Both the position numbers and the translations under genes were made by a program. DNA of 64,000 nt. Origin: Kingdonia uniflora. Lineage: Eukaryota; Streptophyta; Magnoliopsida; Ranunculales; Circaeasteraceae. The stretch spans positions 1 through 64,000 of the forward strand of contig JACGCM010002543.1 in NCBI GenBank assembly GCA_014058105.1, written 5' to 3'. Below, in pieces: positions 1 through 10,640 of this stretch (positions within the stretch are counted from its first letter, which is position 1; each line of letters begins with the position of its first letter). Below the pieces are notes generated by a model that saw only the letters and a list, made by a program, of their open reading frames with translations, was not told where the DNA came from and did not search any database.

Positions 1-832
1 CTTGATACTGCATTTGCTGATTAAGTGACCCAAGAATTTCCCTGACTGGACTCTGAACGGACATTTGTCGAGGTTAAGTCTCACTTGTAGAAACGGAGAT
101 TTTAAAAGCTGTACGTAGACTGCAATATGGTTTTCCTCCTAAGACTTTTATACACATATCATCAGAGTAACCTCCATTGTCTTTCTAAGGTTATCTTTGA
201 ACATCTCCGTCATCAAGCGCTGATAAGTGGCTCCAGCGTTCTTGAAACCGAATGGCCTTATATCAGTATAGGCCATGTTCTGTAATGAAAGCTATTTTAT
301 ATTGATCTTCAAGTAGCAGGGGTATTTGATTATTGCCGGATGCGGCATCCATCGTATACAGAAGCTCGTGTCCCGAAGTAGAATCGAGTAGGTGGCTTAT
401 AATAGGTAGTGGAAAACTATCCTTTGGAGTATGTTTGTTGAGGTCAGTGAAGTCCATGCACACTCTGATCTTGCCATTCTTCTTTAGGACCGCGATAATG
501 CTGGATATCCATTCTGGGTAATTGGCCTTTAGGATGAAGCCGACTTCGATGAGTTTGCCGATTTCTTTATTAACTTTGTCTCAGAGTCTTGGTGCTAAAG
601 TTTGCTATTTTTTCTTGACGGCTTTGACTTTTTCTTTCGGATTGAGCTTATGGCAGGCTAAATTTGGATCAATGCCTGGCATTTTGTGAAATGTCCAAGC
701 GAAGACATCACTGCCGTCTTTGAGGAATTGGATGAGTACTTCCCGCCTTGCTATGGGCAGAAGAGTGTCGATGAATTTTCCATGCTTGTCACCATTGATC
801 TCGACGTACTCTATAGGTTCTGCGTTGGGCAA
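1..832 (-). pseudogene. Tat-like reverse transcriptase (partial, broken)
   Basis: Reverse transcriptase copies element RNA into DNA in the virus-like particle. The minus strand of 605-832 encodes the linker ahead of RT, ending with the hallmark DVFAWTFHKMPGIDPNLACH, which in plant Ty3/gypsy elements introduces the RT domain. The minus strand of 263-463 encodes MDFTDLNKHTPKDSFPLP, then a degenerate MDAASGNNQIPL where the family has a YSGYNQI-type motif. Between and after these stretches the frame shifts repeatedly. The catalytic YIDD box lies beyond the left edge or is too decayed to see, and RNase H and integrase are outside the window. Clearly a pseudogene. Confidence 0.85.
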
Positions 833-1902
833 ATAGTAATTTGTAGAGTTTACTGTAATATTCCCTATCGTATTTATGTAATTGCTATGCTAGCTATGAT
901 TCCCTTGTTCCGGTACAATGGTAATAGAATTTTCACATGCTCGGGCTAATTTTTGGCTGCCTTTCATTTCATAGACACCACCTTCTATTCAAAATGTGAT
1001 CCAATGATAAGTTGATAGGATAGCGTGCATATTGTGTAACCCAACAATGACCCATTATCTCTAAAGAACGGGACTGGCATGACAACATAAAGACCACGTC
1101 AAAAGTTACTGGGCCTGCCGTGATGGAAAGTATAATCTTGCCGACTCGTTCTCTTTGATCTGTTAAATCCACAGATATAAAGGCCCAAGGCTAGACATTT
1201 CGGCCAGCCCCATTTGATTGACCGTGCTTTGAAACAATATTTGATAGTGCTGCCAGTGTCTATCATCATAGTGTAATCACCGTTTTTTGCGTTTTACCAT
1301 TATCCCCAAGCATCATGGTGAGGAAGTTGACATGCAAACATCGTAGTCATCGAAAGAAAATCCTGTATGCTGAGAGATGGATAAGAAAGTAACGCGATTC
1401 TTTGTCCTGCATGGATAAAGCGTAACATTGGCCGAGATGTCCCTTTTGCTCCTATTTAACTCTTTGATGATCTGAGTTTCAACGAAATGGCAGAGTGAGA
1501 TATTGTATAAATGCTTCTCGTCACTGGATCTTCAATTTGTATAGCTTCTGTGGGGTTTTTAAGTCCCATTCTTATAACTCTCAATGTCCCGAGAACTCAC
1601 TCGTGCATTCGCCCATTTGCGAAAATATTGCCAACAATCATTGTAGGGAAAAATAGTGTTCTGTCTCATGATGTTGACCTTTTGATGAATGCAGTATTGT
1701 TTATTCTCCATGGGTTAAAGATACTATGCATTACGGAGAATATGTATTTTTGTAGTATAGGATAAAGGTTGGTTATGGTCACGTTTATCTTTGGAATATA
1801 AGGTTTCGACAAGTTACTCCCCTTCGAGGTTGTTCGTCATTGGACTTATTCATTTCTTGTCACCTCCTTCATCCGTAGCACGGTTATAATCTGATTGGTT
1901 GA
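833..1902 (-). pseudogene. Tat-like protease region, degraded
   Basis: This stretch lies between gag and RT, where the aspartic protease belongs. On the minus strand around 969-1172 the residues RVGKIILSITAGPVTFDVVF and then a shifted SLEIMGHCWVTQYARYP are visible. They match the same position of the second Tat-like element near 48,456 (MINAKSCYLGIMGCCWIHLM), which is the end of the retropepsin-like domain. I could not locate the catalytic D-S/T-G triplet, and several frames are needed to read through. It is annotated from its position and from similarity between the two copies. Confidence 0.6.
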
Positions 1903-3051
1903 CTAGTCTTGAGCTGTCAATATTGATTTCTTAGATTTCTGAAGAGACTGTCTGTCAGATACCATTTGCTCCAGGTCGATGTATCCGTTGACTTTTTCAA
2001 TCATGTCTTCCAATGTTGTCAGCTTGTTTAGGATGAGGTATTCATTTTCCCTGCTGTCGACGAGCAAAGCATTGGGGAAAGCAGAAATAGTGATCTTCAG
2101 GTCGAGATGATCTACTTTTTGAGCTAACTCTAACAACTTTTTAGTAAATGTTTTGAGCATCTCAGATGACATCTGTTTGAGGCTGAAAAGAGAGTGTAAA
2201 TTTTCTTCCTTGTCTTTGTTGTGTGAGTAATTATTGATAAAGAGTTCGCGCAATTGTTCAAAAGTTATGATCGATCTTTCAGGCAGTGTGTAAAACCACC
2301 GTAAGGGTTCGCCTGCTAAGCTGGTAGGAAAGAGCCGACATAGGATGCGGTTGGACGTGGAATATAGACCTAAAGCATCTTGGAACTCTTGGATGTACTC
2401 CACTGGATTAATTCTTTTTATACTTTTGGATCTTCGGGGCATGAAACCATTGAGATCTCCCTATCCAATCATCTTGTATGATCGGCTCTTTTTGTAATCT
2501 ATTTTGGGCTCTTTTCGTCAGAGTCTGAGCTTCGGGTAGCTCTTTGATTTGTCTGTCGACATGTTCCTGAGTGATATACTGTCGGCTCCTGTGACTGGGC
2601 ATGTGACCCATCCTTCTCCAGGATTGTGGTCGCCACTCCCTTTACTTAAATGCTCTTTTGCCAGGACTCGAACTCTTCAAGGTAGATTATCATTCTGTCG
2701 GACTTCTGTCAGGCTGTCATTTACTTCTTGTTGGATATCCTGGATCGGGATGGGCTCAATTTCCTATTATTGATGGTTAGATCGAAGCACACCTCCTGCA
2801 TGATTATCATTTTGAGGAGGTCTTATTCAGTCATGAATAGAGATTTGCGAACCTTCAGACTGCACAACTTTATTCTTCTGGGCGGCGACCTGCTGACCCT
2901 ATAGAACCCTTAACGTGTCATGTACACTCGTTAGCTGTTGTTCTAGAGCTGCATGTCTTTCTATTTCAGAATTCAAAGTGACACGCGGATCTGCCAGTGC
3001 AGCATTCTCGTCTACCTAAATGATCGGTATGCCCTGACCTGGCGGTGACAT
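1903..3051 (-). pseudogene. Tat-like gag, broken
   Basis: Gag forms the virus-like particle. A plausible start is the minus-strand ATG at 3,051-3,049, about 50 bases inside the primer-binding site, reading MSPPGQGIPII. The clearest part is 1,903-2,442, with VEYIQEFQDALGLYS, LAGEPLRWFYTLPERSI, FEQLRELFINNYS and DKEENLHSLFSLKQ. These are the W..L and F..L..F signatures of the plant Retrotrans_gag domain. A zinc knuckle was not seen before the protease region. Reading the N-terminal half needs several stop readthroughs and one frameshift near 2,440. The C-terminal part (KVNGYIDLEQMVSDRQ) matches the Tat copy at 49.2-49.5 kb (KVNGYVNLERMMSERQ). Confidence 0.85.
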
Positions 3052-3103
3052 TCTGAAAGAAGATGATCAATTACATTTTGAGACAATGGTTTGAGAACTT
3101 TGG

Positions 3104-3121
3104 TTCCCACAGATGGTGCCA
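3104..3121 (-). other. Primer-binding site of the Tat-like element
   Basis: On the minus strand the sequence is TGGCACCATCTGTGGGAA, directly inside the LTR end. It matches the TGGCGCCGYCTGTGGGAA type seen at 50,578-50,595 except for a few transitions. Such a site pairs with a tRNA 3' end to prime minus-strand DNA synthesis. I do not name the tRNA with confidence. The site fixes the LTR boundary and the element orientation. Confidence 0.75.
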
Positions 3122-3122
3122 A

Positions 3123-3829
3123 TGTATAGCCTAATTATGGGATTTCGAACTTAGCCTTTACGCCAGATGTAGCTAGAATGCTAATAATAATACACAATAT
3201 TTAGCGTAAAAAACTGTTGAATAGGCTAAAACCACGGCCTCTCTTGAAGGCTTTAGAAAGAGATAGATTGTTATTCAGAATGCTAGCTATTACAATATGT
3301 ACGCAGAGACTTTCTTGATATCAAAAGTCTGTCCCTCATCTCATATATGACCGTTCAACGTTTATTAAGTCCCTTAATGATGGACATTACAAGTATAAGT
3401 GAGATATTATTTGGCCAGGTTGTGTAACGATTTGATTTCTGCTATTGTGCAACAACTCTATTGATGACTGTACACTTTGGTAGATCAAATTGTTAATACA
3501 GGGGTCGAAAGTGATGTTTCAGACTGAGGAAAGTTTGTCATCTCTTCAGTAGCTCTTCTGTATGCTATGAGATCAAGGACGACGCTTGAGTTTCGAGATA
3601 CGAAATAAGCCTTATTAGACGGCTCTCACCAAGAGTAAGGATTATTCTGGATTAGTGTGCTGTTTAGACAATCATGATGTCTATATTTCCTGACTTTGCA
3701 ACTTTGCTTCTATTGTGCCAGGTGGTATATTGCTGAGACCAAAAGCTCATTTTTCCGATGATAAAGCTTGAGTTTCCAATGCAAAATAAGCCACTACAGA
3801 TTCGAACTTGAAACTTGAGCTGGAGGGAA
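3123..3829 (-). repeat. 5' LTR of the Tat-like element (outer end truncated)
   Basis: Begins with TG at 3,123, two bases outside the primer-binding site. It shares blocks with the other Tat LTRs, for example TTTAGCGTAAAAAACTG at 3,202-3,218 against TTTTAGCGTAGAAAACCT at 52,682 and TTTTAGCGTGGAAAACCT at 33,440. The distal end reads GAGCTGGAGGGAAAG and lacks the closing bases seen in the other copies. It stops near 3,829, where a different LTR family begins mid-sequence. The outer junction is approximate. Confidence 0.75.
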
Positions 3830-4380
3830 AGAAATTAATAGTACTCAAATTAAAGTTACTTCTGCAACTAGGCTATATTGGGTTGGAGCCTCCTCTACCT
3901 TGGCTAAGAGTTTTAGCTACTCATCCTTCGATCATCGCCATATTACTAGATTATCACAATAAAAAAAATGATAAGAATGAAAGTTGAAGAATAATTTTGT
4001 AGAGTATAGGAGGGTTTACAAAATATCAGCATAAATGAAAAATTACCTAAATAATGCCTTCCATTATGCACAAAATATAAGAGCTTTAAAACTGCTTAAT
4101 CTATGCCTTGGCCCATTCATAAAATTAAATGACTTGATGATCTCCATCAATGCCTCCTCAATGCTCCTCCATGGGCTTTTTGATGACAACTTCAAATGAG
4201 AATCATTGTTGGAGTGCAATACCCTTGTTCTTTATTAAAAACTAGAAAATGTACTACTTGTTTATCATGTGTTCGATTTTTGTAAATACAAGAAAAAACA
4301 CTATTATTTTCACATTTATTTAATAAATGACTAGGTAGATATAAATTTAGGAGTTGTCACATAAATATTATTTTCTATCA
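3830..4380 (-). repeat. LTR family B, 3' copy, truncated
   Basis: Matches the outer half of the full family B LTR at 8,122-9,276. Shared landmarks are the GAGCCTCCTCTACCTTGGCT block near 3,891, GATCATCGCCATATTACTAG, and the closing TTTTCTATCA (compare TGTTTATCA at 9,276). The first roughly 600 bases of the LTR are missing and are replaced by the Tat LTR at the left. The right boundary at 4,380 is clear. The left boundary is approximate. Confidence 0.7.
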
Positions 4381-4842
4381 GTGGAATAGTACTACAAACC
4401 CTTACGAGACTACACTCATCCACCAGGCTGAACCAGGAGGTTTAACAGCTTATTGCATATGCTAAATGTAATCGCACTCCCTACGAAAGTGGTTATTATT
4501 TATTTACTCGGGACGAGCAAAAGACAAGTTTGGGGGTATTTGATGAACATGTAATTATGATATTTTTATATACCCGAACATGTATTTTAGTCGTTCATTA
4601 TATTTATTTTGGGTACTTATGCACGCTTATTTGATGTAGCTATTGGTGATGGATATTAAACCAAGCTCTAATGTAAAGTAAAATGTCTCCAGCAGTTCAT
4701 AGCACAAAAAGTCAAAGACATAATATCTTGGTCTCAAGATTAAAGAAATATATATACAAATATTTTTGTAGAATAAGATCAAAGAAGATATTGCATCCAA
4801 GATCCTTGAAGAAATATATACACCCCAAAAATCCTCTTATCA
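4381..4842 (+). repeat. Inverted block: element 3' end, PPT and internally deleted family A LTR
   Basis: Read on the plus strand, this block equals the reverse complement of 24,033-24,180 plus an LTR. It has a stretch of 3' internal sequence, the polypurine tract AAGTTTGGGGGTATT (4,526-4,540), then an LTR running from TGATGAACATG at 4,541 to CCTCTTATCA at 4,842. The LTR is only 302 bp against about 1,260 bp for full family A copies. The missing piece is an internal deletion between 'gaagaaatatatacacccc' and the last 18 bases. The block is opposite in orientation to the element around it, which indicates a local inversion. Confidence 0.75.
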
Positions 4843-5655
4843 GTATCCCCTGCAGCGTAAAAGTTATAGAGAAAGTTTGAATTTTCTTTTATACTTTCAG
4901 GAATAAACTTATTCTTAGGCAGTTGTCTCCCTTGGAGTGAATTATTCCTAACATAAATGCTAAATTTTCCATATTTTAGTCAAAAACTCTATTGAAGGTA
5001 TTGATAGTATAACTATAGTGAAGTGCAAGTTTTAAAAATATACCAAGAACAATTTGTGCTTTTCGCTAATCACAAGGTAGTACATCAAGTTTACGAACAC
5101 AATAAATAAATCCTCTTACACTTGGTAAAATATCAAAGTATTTTTTTTTTTGGGTTTCTCGATCAGCATATCATTTTGCCTAAATAAAATTTGTCTAAGT
5201 GTTGAAAATTTTCCAAAAATATATAATAAATTACTAAATAGTCATTATTTTACTTTTCATCAAAAAGTCTATAAAAAGTAGTTTTTCTACCCCCAAACTT
5301 AAATAAAACATTGCTCTCAATGTTTGAGAACAAAATTAAATACATGAAATGAGAAAAAAAAACTGGAACTTCTTACCTGAATGTGCCTTAGGTTGCTTCC
5401 CAGATAACGCTAAGTTTTACCGTCTTTAGCCAGATAAATGTACCCCTAAACTTGAATGTCATGATATTGGTCTAAAGGGGTACAATGTACAATAATTGAT
5501 TTACTATCCAGGTTGCAAGTTTTCCTTAAATAACCAAGGAACACTAAAATTGTCTTTATCCTTGAATAACCAGATAAAAAAAAATTGTGATTCTCCTTAT
5601 TTGTACCTAATTGTGTTGATGCAATCATAATACATAAATATAACTAAGAGTCTAA
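4843..5655 (-). other. Non-coding 3' internal region of the element
   Basis: No coding signal. The region matches 21,800-22,320 and 24,790-25,370 in the same order. Shared landmarks are GCAGCGTAAAAG, the TTCTTAGGCAGTTGTCTCCC block near 4,912, CCCCCAAACTTAAATAAAAC (5,290) and the CTTACCTGAATGTGCC junction near 5,375. This conserved 3' stretch lies upstream of the LTR in all Athila-like copies of the window. It is AT-rich with short homopolymer runs. A second purine-rich tract (complement of CCCCCAAACTT) sits inside it. Confidence 0.65.
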
Positions 5656-6443
5656 TTACCCAGGATAAAGATTTTTCTTATTTAATTTATGGGGAATCTC
5701 ACTTTGAAATATTTTACAAGGTATAACCCCATACACCAAAAATATATCTTGATATTCATGATTTACTAAAAAGTTACTCGAAGTATTAAAGCGATGTCGA
5801 CCGGGTGGTTGTGTGTCGGGCTTAAGTTTGTATGACTCAGTTACGGATGATTGTGCTTGTACTATTTCAAGAATTATGAGGTCATCCCAGTACTTGAAAT
5901 AATTTAAACATTGATCAATAGAGTGGGTGCAACTAGAGTTATAGTGCAACAATTCCTCAAATTCATTAACAGTTCTGGTACCCCCAAGTGGCTTATGAAA
6001 TAAAGATGTAGGTAGAAGTATAGGTAGGGTTGGTGAAGGAGTAACCAAAATATAATCAACCCCCAATAAAGTAATATATCACGTAAAGAAGGGTCGTCCA
6101 CCCACTAGTTTTCAACATTGTAGTTTGTGTCAGGTGGACACGGCTCAAGGCATGGCTAAAGTGACTCATAAGGAGACTAAGAAGGAAATGACAAGTTGAT
6201 AAGATCTGTAGTAGGTTCAGCAATAAAGAGAGAAAGGGTATCTTCCAGAGATGGTTTGGGTGGAGCGGGAGGGAACTGATTAGATGACTGGATAGACTGA
6301 TTGGCCTGCATATAGGAATGAGGTTGAAAAGATTACACGTATTAAGAATTTTGGTTATTCCATGATTAAAAATGATTTTGAGGTTTTCGCGGGATATCGA
6401 ATTGTGAGTCGTATGGATTCCAATGTTCTTGCATATATGATAT
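5656..6443 (-). pseudogene. Gag-C-terminal-like ORF plus unrecognised domain, broken
   Basis: Minus strand. The original start codon appears to be mutated to ATA at 6,443-6,441; the paralogue at 55,079 begins MSYMLEYWNSYDSHF. The upper part reads SYMQEHWNPYDSQFDIP and PPAPPKPSLEDTLSLF, which resembles the proline-rich stretch and PSLED-L helix C-terminal to the gag core in Athila elements. The lower part (5,656-6,066) reads GGTRTVNEFEELLHYN, then DQCLNYFKYWDD, and is shared with 62,677-62,925. I do not recognise that domain. Stops and a frameshift near 6,060 break the frame. Function beyond a possible structural role is unknown. Confidence 0.6.
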
Positions 6444-8097
6444 TTTGAAATGAAGACAACACCCAATGTAATAAACAAGTAATTTAACCTAGACTTTAGC
6501 ACTTCAACAACTTTTTGAAGTAGCAAATAGGTCTCCCCTATATTCTTCTATATATGCTAACAATGGGTATGGAAAAATGTTTTATTTCCTATACTCCCCT
6601 ACGTCACTATTGTAATGCCAGTTTAGGGTAGTTGTTCAGTCCTTACGCCCGAGTGAGTCACCTTATCGTATGTCAGCACTCGTAATGATGATGTCGCAAG
6701 CCTATGAGTAGTATTTTGTGGCGTTAGGCTAGGGCCATATCCTATGAACCAGTTTTTGTACCCCGATCCGGTACACCTATCCGTTGGGTAATAAAATCCC
6801 GTGAGAGTCTATCAATTCTTTTTTATTAACAGTTATTTTGAGGTCTGGGTCGTTCAATTCTCGTGTGATACAAATTTCTTCGTATCCCTAATATGTAATC
6901 CCACTTTTAAAGATTTTTTTAGGTGATGAAATCTCACAAGTCTCTAGCAGCTTTTACCTTTACTAATACTGGAATGAAAAAAATTTAAACACAACAATAG
7001 GTCAATCCAACCATAACAATTATTTTTATTAAAGTAATGTATATCTGCACAGTCCACACGACTTGATATGTCCCTAGTGCAGGGGCGGAGCGGATAGGAT
7101 CCCCTTCTATATGTCAAGTTTAGAAAGGTACCAACCTACGGGAACTATTTCCTGGTGTAGCTGTGGCTGCCCCTTCACTTAGGGGGAAAAAGAAGGAAGT
7201 TCCCCTTCACTTTGGGGGCTCAAGAAGGATTGTTAAAATGAGCTTTAAGCTTTGCGTATTTCCGTCTTTCACATTCTCCGTTCTTTTTTTTTTTCTACTT
7301 ATTGATGCCCGAAATGATCAATACAATTCAATCGGAGCATGTTTAAGCGACAATGGAGTACTATCTGTTATTCGAGATGAACCAAATTAATGTTCTCATA
7401 GCACAACTTGCAAAATCAACTAGTGCTTGGGCACGTTGAACTGCAAAGGTGGTTGGTAAATCAAGTGAGCACATGCAAAAGAAATGATTTAAAGATGATT
7501 GAGACCATTTGAAAATGTAATTACTGTTACCAATAATAATATGTCCACCACAAGATTTGCTACTATCGAAAAGGGGCACATTGTTTTTCACCTATAAATA
7601 CTTCTTATGTTTAAAGAGGTACTATGCTTGTATAACTTTTTAGGGCCCACTTAGATGTAGTTAAAAGAATTACAGCTACACAAATCAAGCACTAGTATTC
7701 GAACCAAGACCAATGGTGACTATCAAATGAGGTACTGCCTCAAGTTTTGTAATTGTCACAAATACAAATCTCCTATCAAAGCACTTACGTTACGAATAAA
7801 TAAGGAACATGGAGGAGTATTTATGAGTCCTAGTTTGTAGTAAGATATCTCAGACTTGCTTTCCCAACACCCACTTGCGTTACACTTTTATGTAAATTAC
7901 AGTAACGTAGAAAAAAATTGGTAACTCGTACCCAAATATCCCTAAAAGCAATCACACGCCACCTTGAGCACTAAATAATTGCTACTAATTATACCCAAGT
8001 GTCCCGAGATCCAAAGTGCAAAATAGAAAAGAGAGAACAAAAAAGAAAAAATTGGCTTAAAATAAAACAACTTAAAAATAAAACGCACCTTTTCAAG
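6444..8097 (-). other. Long 5' leader of the element (copy L1)
   Basis: Non-coding sequence between the primer site and the ORF. It is shared with 29,010-30,767, 55,080-55,868 and 53,147-53,526 plus 58,475-59,249. Landmarks are the TATACTCCCCTACGTCACTA block (6,590), GAGTGAGTCACCTTATCGTA (6,651), GTACCAACCTACGGGAA (7,129) and a duplicated CCCCTTCACTTWGGGGG motif (7,170 and 7,203). The leader is far longer than a packaging signal needs and contains many short ORFs that are not conserved between copies. Its conservation across two LTR families suggests a role in RNA packaging, dimerisation or translation. That role is inference. Confidence 0.65.
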
Positions 8098-8115
8098 TCC
8101 CCAACAATAGTGCCA
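8098..8115 (-). other. Decayed tRNA-Asp primer-binding site
   Basis: The plus strand reads TCCCCAACAATAGTGCCA. Against the tRNA-Asp 3' end TCCCCGGCAACGGCGCCA there are five differences, and all are C-to-T or G-to-A transitions. The site lies six bases from the LTR terminus at 8,122. It defines the element as minus-strand and Athila-like, a lineage known to prime from tRNA-Asp. Confidence 0.75.
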
Positions 8116-8121
8116 AATACT

Positions 8122-9276
8122 TGATCGATTATAAAACTGACGTCTTAAAGACGAGTAAGCGCACGATGTACCATTGAGTACAAGAGTAAGCAGGGTCGTA
8201 TCCCATGAGACTTGTGGTATGAATTATACTTCGATCTAGTAGTTTTATCCAATAAGAATAAGTTTTGGGTTTTATAAGTGAAGAAATTAAAATAAAATAT
8301 AGAAAAAATATTAATTCGATTGGAGAGGAAACCAATGCGTGATTCCAACCCATCTAATGTAACCTTGAGATTGTATACCTAGTTAGAGTATTCACGAATT
8401 CCTGTATCGCATATCTTTGGTCGGGTATATGCAGCACACCATTAGATAAGATAATTAGTGATTGGGAGCTGACCATAAACCAGCTTACTCAACCATAATC
8501 TCGTTGATAAGCATGGATTATGTTCTTTTCTCCATGTTCCTTATTTATCTTGCTATGGTTAAACAAGATGGTTACTTAGATTTATTATTCCTCCTAATCC
8601 TAGCTATGGTCAAGCATAGGATGAAGAAATACGAATATGCATTATGCCGTCATAAAGATAATGTAATTACTTTAACTAAACTACGCAATCTACACAAAGG
8701 CTAAATTAGATGGAGCTTCTTCTAGCCTTGGCTAAGAGATTTAACTACTTAACCCTTTGATCATTGCCATAATACTATTGCTATAATAAAATTAAAAGAC
8801 AAGAAGAAGTGAAGAACATGAACTTTATTGCTTCGTACCTTTTGATTTACACTCTCCAAGCTGTCTCTTATAAGTGATTCCCCTCCTATTTATAAAGTAT
8901 AGGATGGGTTACAAAATATTAACATAAATGAGAAATCCCCTAAACAATGCCTTCTATTATGCACAAAATATAAAAGCTTTAAAACCCCTTACTTCATGCC
9001 TAAGTCCATACACAAAATGATATGGCTTGATAATCTCATCATTGCCTCCTTAATGCTCTTTATTGGACTTTTGGTTAACAATTGCTATGGGAATGAACTG
9101 CTGGAGTGTACAAGATATTCTTTTTTGTTGAGAACCGCACAAATGTATGACTTCTTTATCATGCGATCGATTTATGTAAATACAAGCAAAATTACTATTA
9201 CTATCATATTTAATTAATAAATGAAAAGTTAGATATATATTTAGAAGTTGCACACACAAATATTACATGTTTATCA
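8122..9276 (-). repeat. LTR family B, full 5' copy
   Basis: 1,155 bp, starting TGATCGATTATAAAAC and ending ACATGTTTATCA, so it has TG...CA termini. The minus-strand TATA box TTTATAAATAGG lies at 8,886-8,898, placing the transcription start near 8,866. The element transcribes leftward. Related copies lie at 3,830-4,380, 17,585-18,265 and in the R-U5 part of 59,274-60,503. The five bases outside the end are ATTCC. The matching left duplication is lost because the 3' LTR is truncated. Confidence 0.8.
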
Positions 9277-9299
9277 ATTCCTATCGAATAATAGGGATA

Positions 9300-10391
9300 G
9301 GTACCATTCGTCTAAAGTTGCATAATAGGTTGGTTAAAAAAATTGAGGTGGTTCAGTATATTTTGACAATGAAGAAAAATATTATCTTAATGGATTAACT
9401 TGAAGTTAAAGGCTATAAGGTCGTGTCTAAAAATGGTGCAAAGAAAGTTCTTTAGGGAACAATGGCTGTGTGAAAGGGTTAAAGAAGAAGTAACAACTTG
9501 TACTATTTAGATAGTATGGTTGTTCTTGAAGAGATTACTACTGCAGAAAGTGAGGAGACTAATTTTAGAGATACCACTAGACAATGGCATATGTGTTTGG
9601 CACATGCAGGGAAGAAGTCTTAGTTCTTACTAACCAAGAGCTATTGAAAGGTACTAAGGCATGCAAGTTAAATTTCTTATGAACATTATATTCTGTGCAT
9701 GGAGATGATGGCAATGTTGGACACAACTATCCATCGTACTAGTAGAATCCTTGACTTTGTTCATTCAGATGTTTGGGGCCCCTCCAAGAATGTATCACAT
9801 GGGGCTAAACATTATTTTGTATCTGTTGTGAATGATTTTTCTAGGCCTGTGCGGGTATATTCCATGAAGAGAAAGGATGAAGTCCTAGAAATATTCATGA
9901 GGTGGAAGATGTTGATAGAAACTTAAACTGGCAAAAAGTTTAAATTACTCCATTCGGATAATGGTGGGGAGTATACAATTGATTTTCTCTTATAAGTATG
10001 TAAGGATAAGAGGATTGTTTGATATTTCACCGTTACTGAGACACCAAAAAAAAAATGGGGCAGCAGAGCGCATGAATCATACTTTCTTGGATATGGTACG
10101 GTGTATATTGTTTAATTTTTATTAAGGCAAGGAATTCTGGGCTGAGGTTTTACATATGCATGCAGCCTTGTTGATATGTTGCCTTCATCTGCAATTGAAG
10201 GTAAAACACCAATAGAAGCATCGTCGGGATTACCAGCTACATATTATAATACTCTACATATTTTTGGGTGTCCGACATACTATCATGCCAAAGATGACAA
10301 GTTGGATCCTCGAGCGAGGAAAGCCATTTTTCTCTGAAAGAAGAAAGGGCTTAAAGGATGCATGTTATGGGATTTGAAAGACCAAAAGATT
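9300..10391 (+). pseudogene. Copia protease end, GAG-pre-integrase and integrase (broken)
   Basis: Copia integrase inserts element cDNA into chromosomes. The GAG-pre-integrase segment shows TRQWHMCLAHAGKKS (compare the family WH-R-LGH motif) around 9,585-9,625. The integrase core at 9,699-9,926 reads LDFVHSDVWGPS, HYFVSVVNDFSRPVRVYSMK and DEVLEIF. It is followed after a stop by LLHSDNGGEY (about 9,944-9,975), so two acidic residues of the DDE triad are visible (HSD and SDN). The later IFGCPTYYH and LDPRARKAIFL (10,260-10,335) match the copia integrase C-terminal region. Stops occur at several points and the reading frame shifts near 10,050. Confidence 0.88.
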
Positions 10392-10640
10392 ATTTTTGTA
10401 ATGACCCAGATTTTTCTTTTATTTATATATATCTTTCTATATTTAATTATGCATCCATATATATATAATTTTTGACATCATGTATTGTGTTTCATCATTG
10501 TATTGTTGTAGCTATTAGTATGTTATTTAGGCTTACTGTCGATGTGAACATTAGAGCACCGTTTTACCCGTAGGAGCTAGACTTCGTTGTGACTATTGCT
10601 TAAACTCCGTTGTGGGAGGAAGAGTCCTATTGGAAAATAG

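Larger units (their letters stand above)
1..3829 (-). mobile_element. Tat-like Ty3/gypsy retrotransposon, 5' portion, decayed
   Basis: A minus-strand element that runs off the left window edge. In element order it shows a 5' LTR (3,123-3,829), a primer-binding site (3,104-3,121), gag, a protease region and reverse transcriptase, in the gag-PR-RT order of Ty3/gypsy elements. Gag and the PR-RT linker match the second Tat-like element at 33,332-53,146. Frequent stops and frameshifts make it non-functional. Its outer LTR end is abruptly replaced near 3,829 by an unrelated LTR, so no target-site duplication can be read. The assignment to the Tat lineage rests on the RT/linker motifs and the primer site. 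Confidence 0.85.
3830..9276 (-). mobile_element. Athila-derived non-autonomous LTR element (rearranged)
   Basis: A minus-strand element bounded by two copies of LTR family B: a truncated 3' copy (about 3,830-4,380) and a full 5' copy (8,122-9,276). The interior holds an inverted block, a non-coding 3' region, a broken gag-C-terminal-like ORF, a leader of about 1.65 kb and a decayed tRNA-Asp primer site. No RT, RNase H or integrase is present, so it would have needed trans-acting enzymes. The same interior organisation recurs at 53.5-58.5 kb and at the right window edge, but there with LTR family A. Confidence 0.75.

Noticed and set aside
6056..6526. 156-codon hydrophobic minus-strand frame resembling an env-like protein
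   Set aside because: It is a shifted frame of the gag-C-like ORF. The matching shifted frame occurs at 54,806-55,036, and the conserved frame is the other one.
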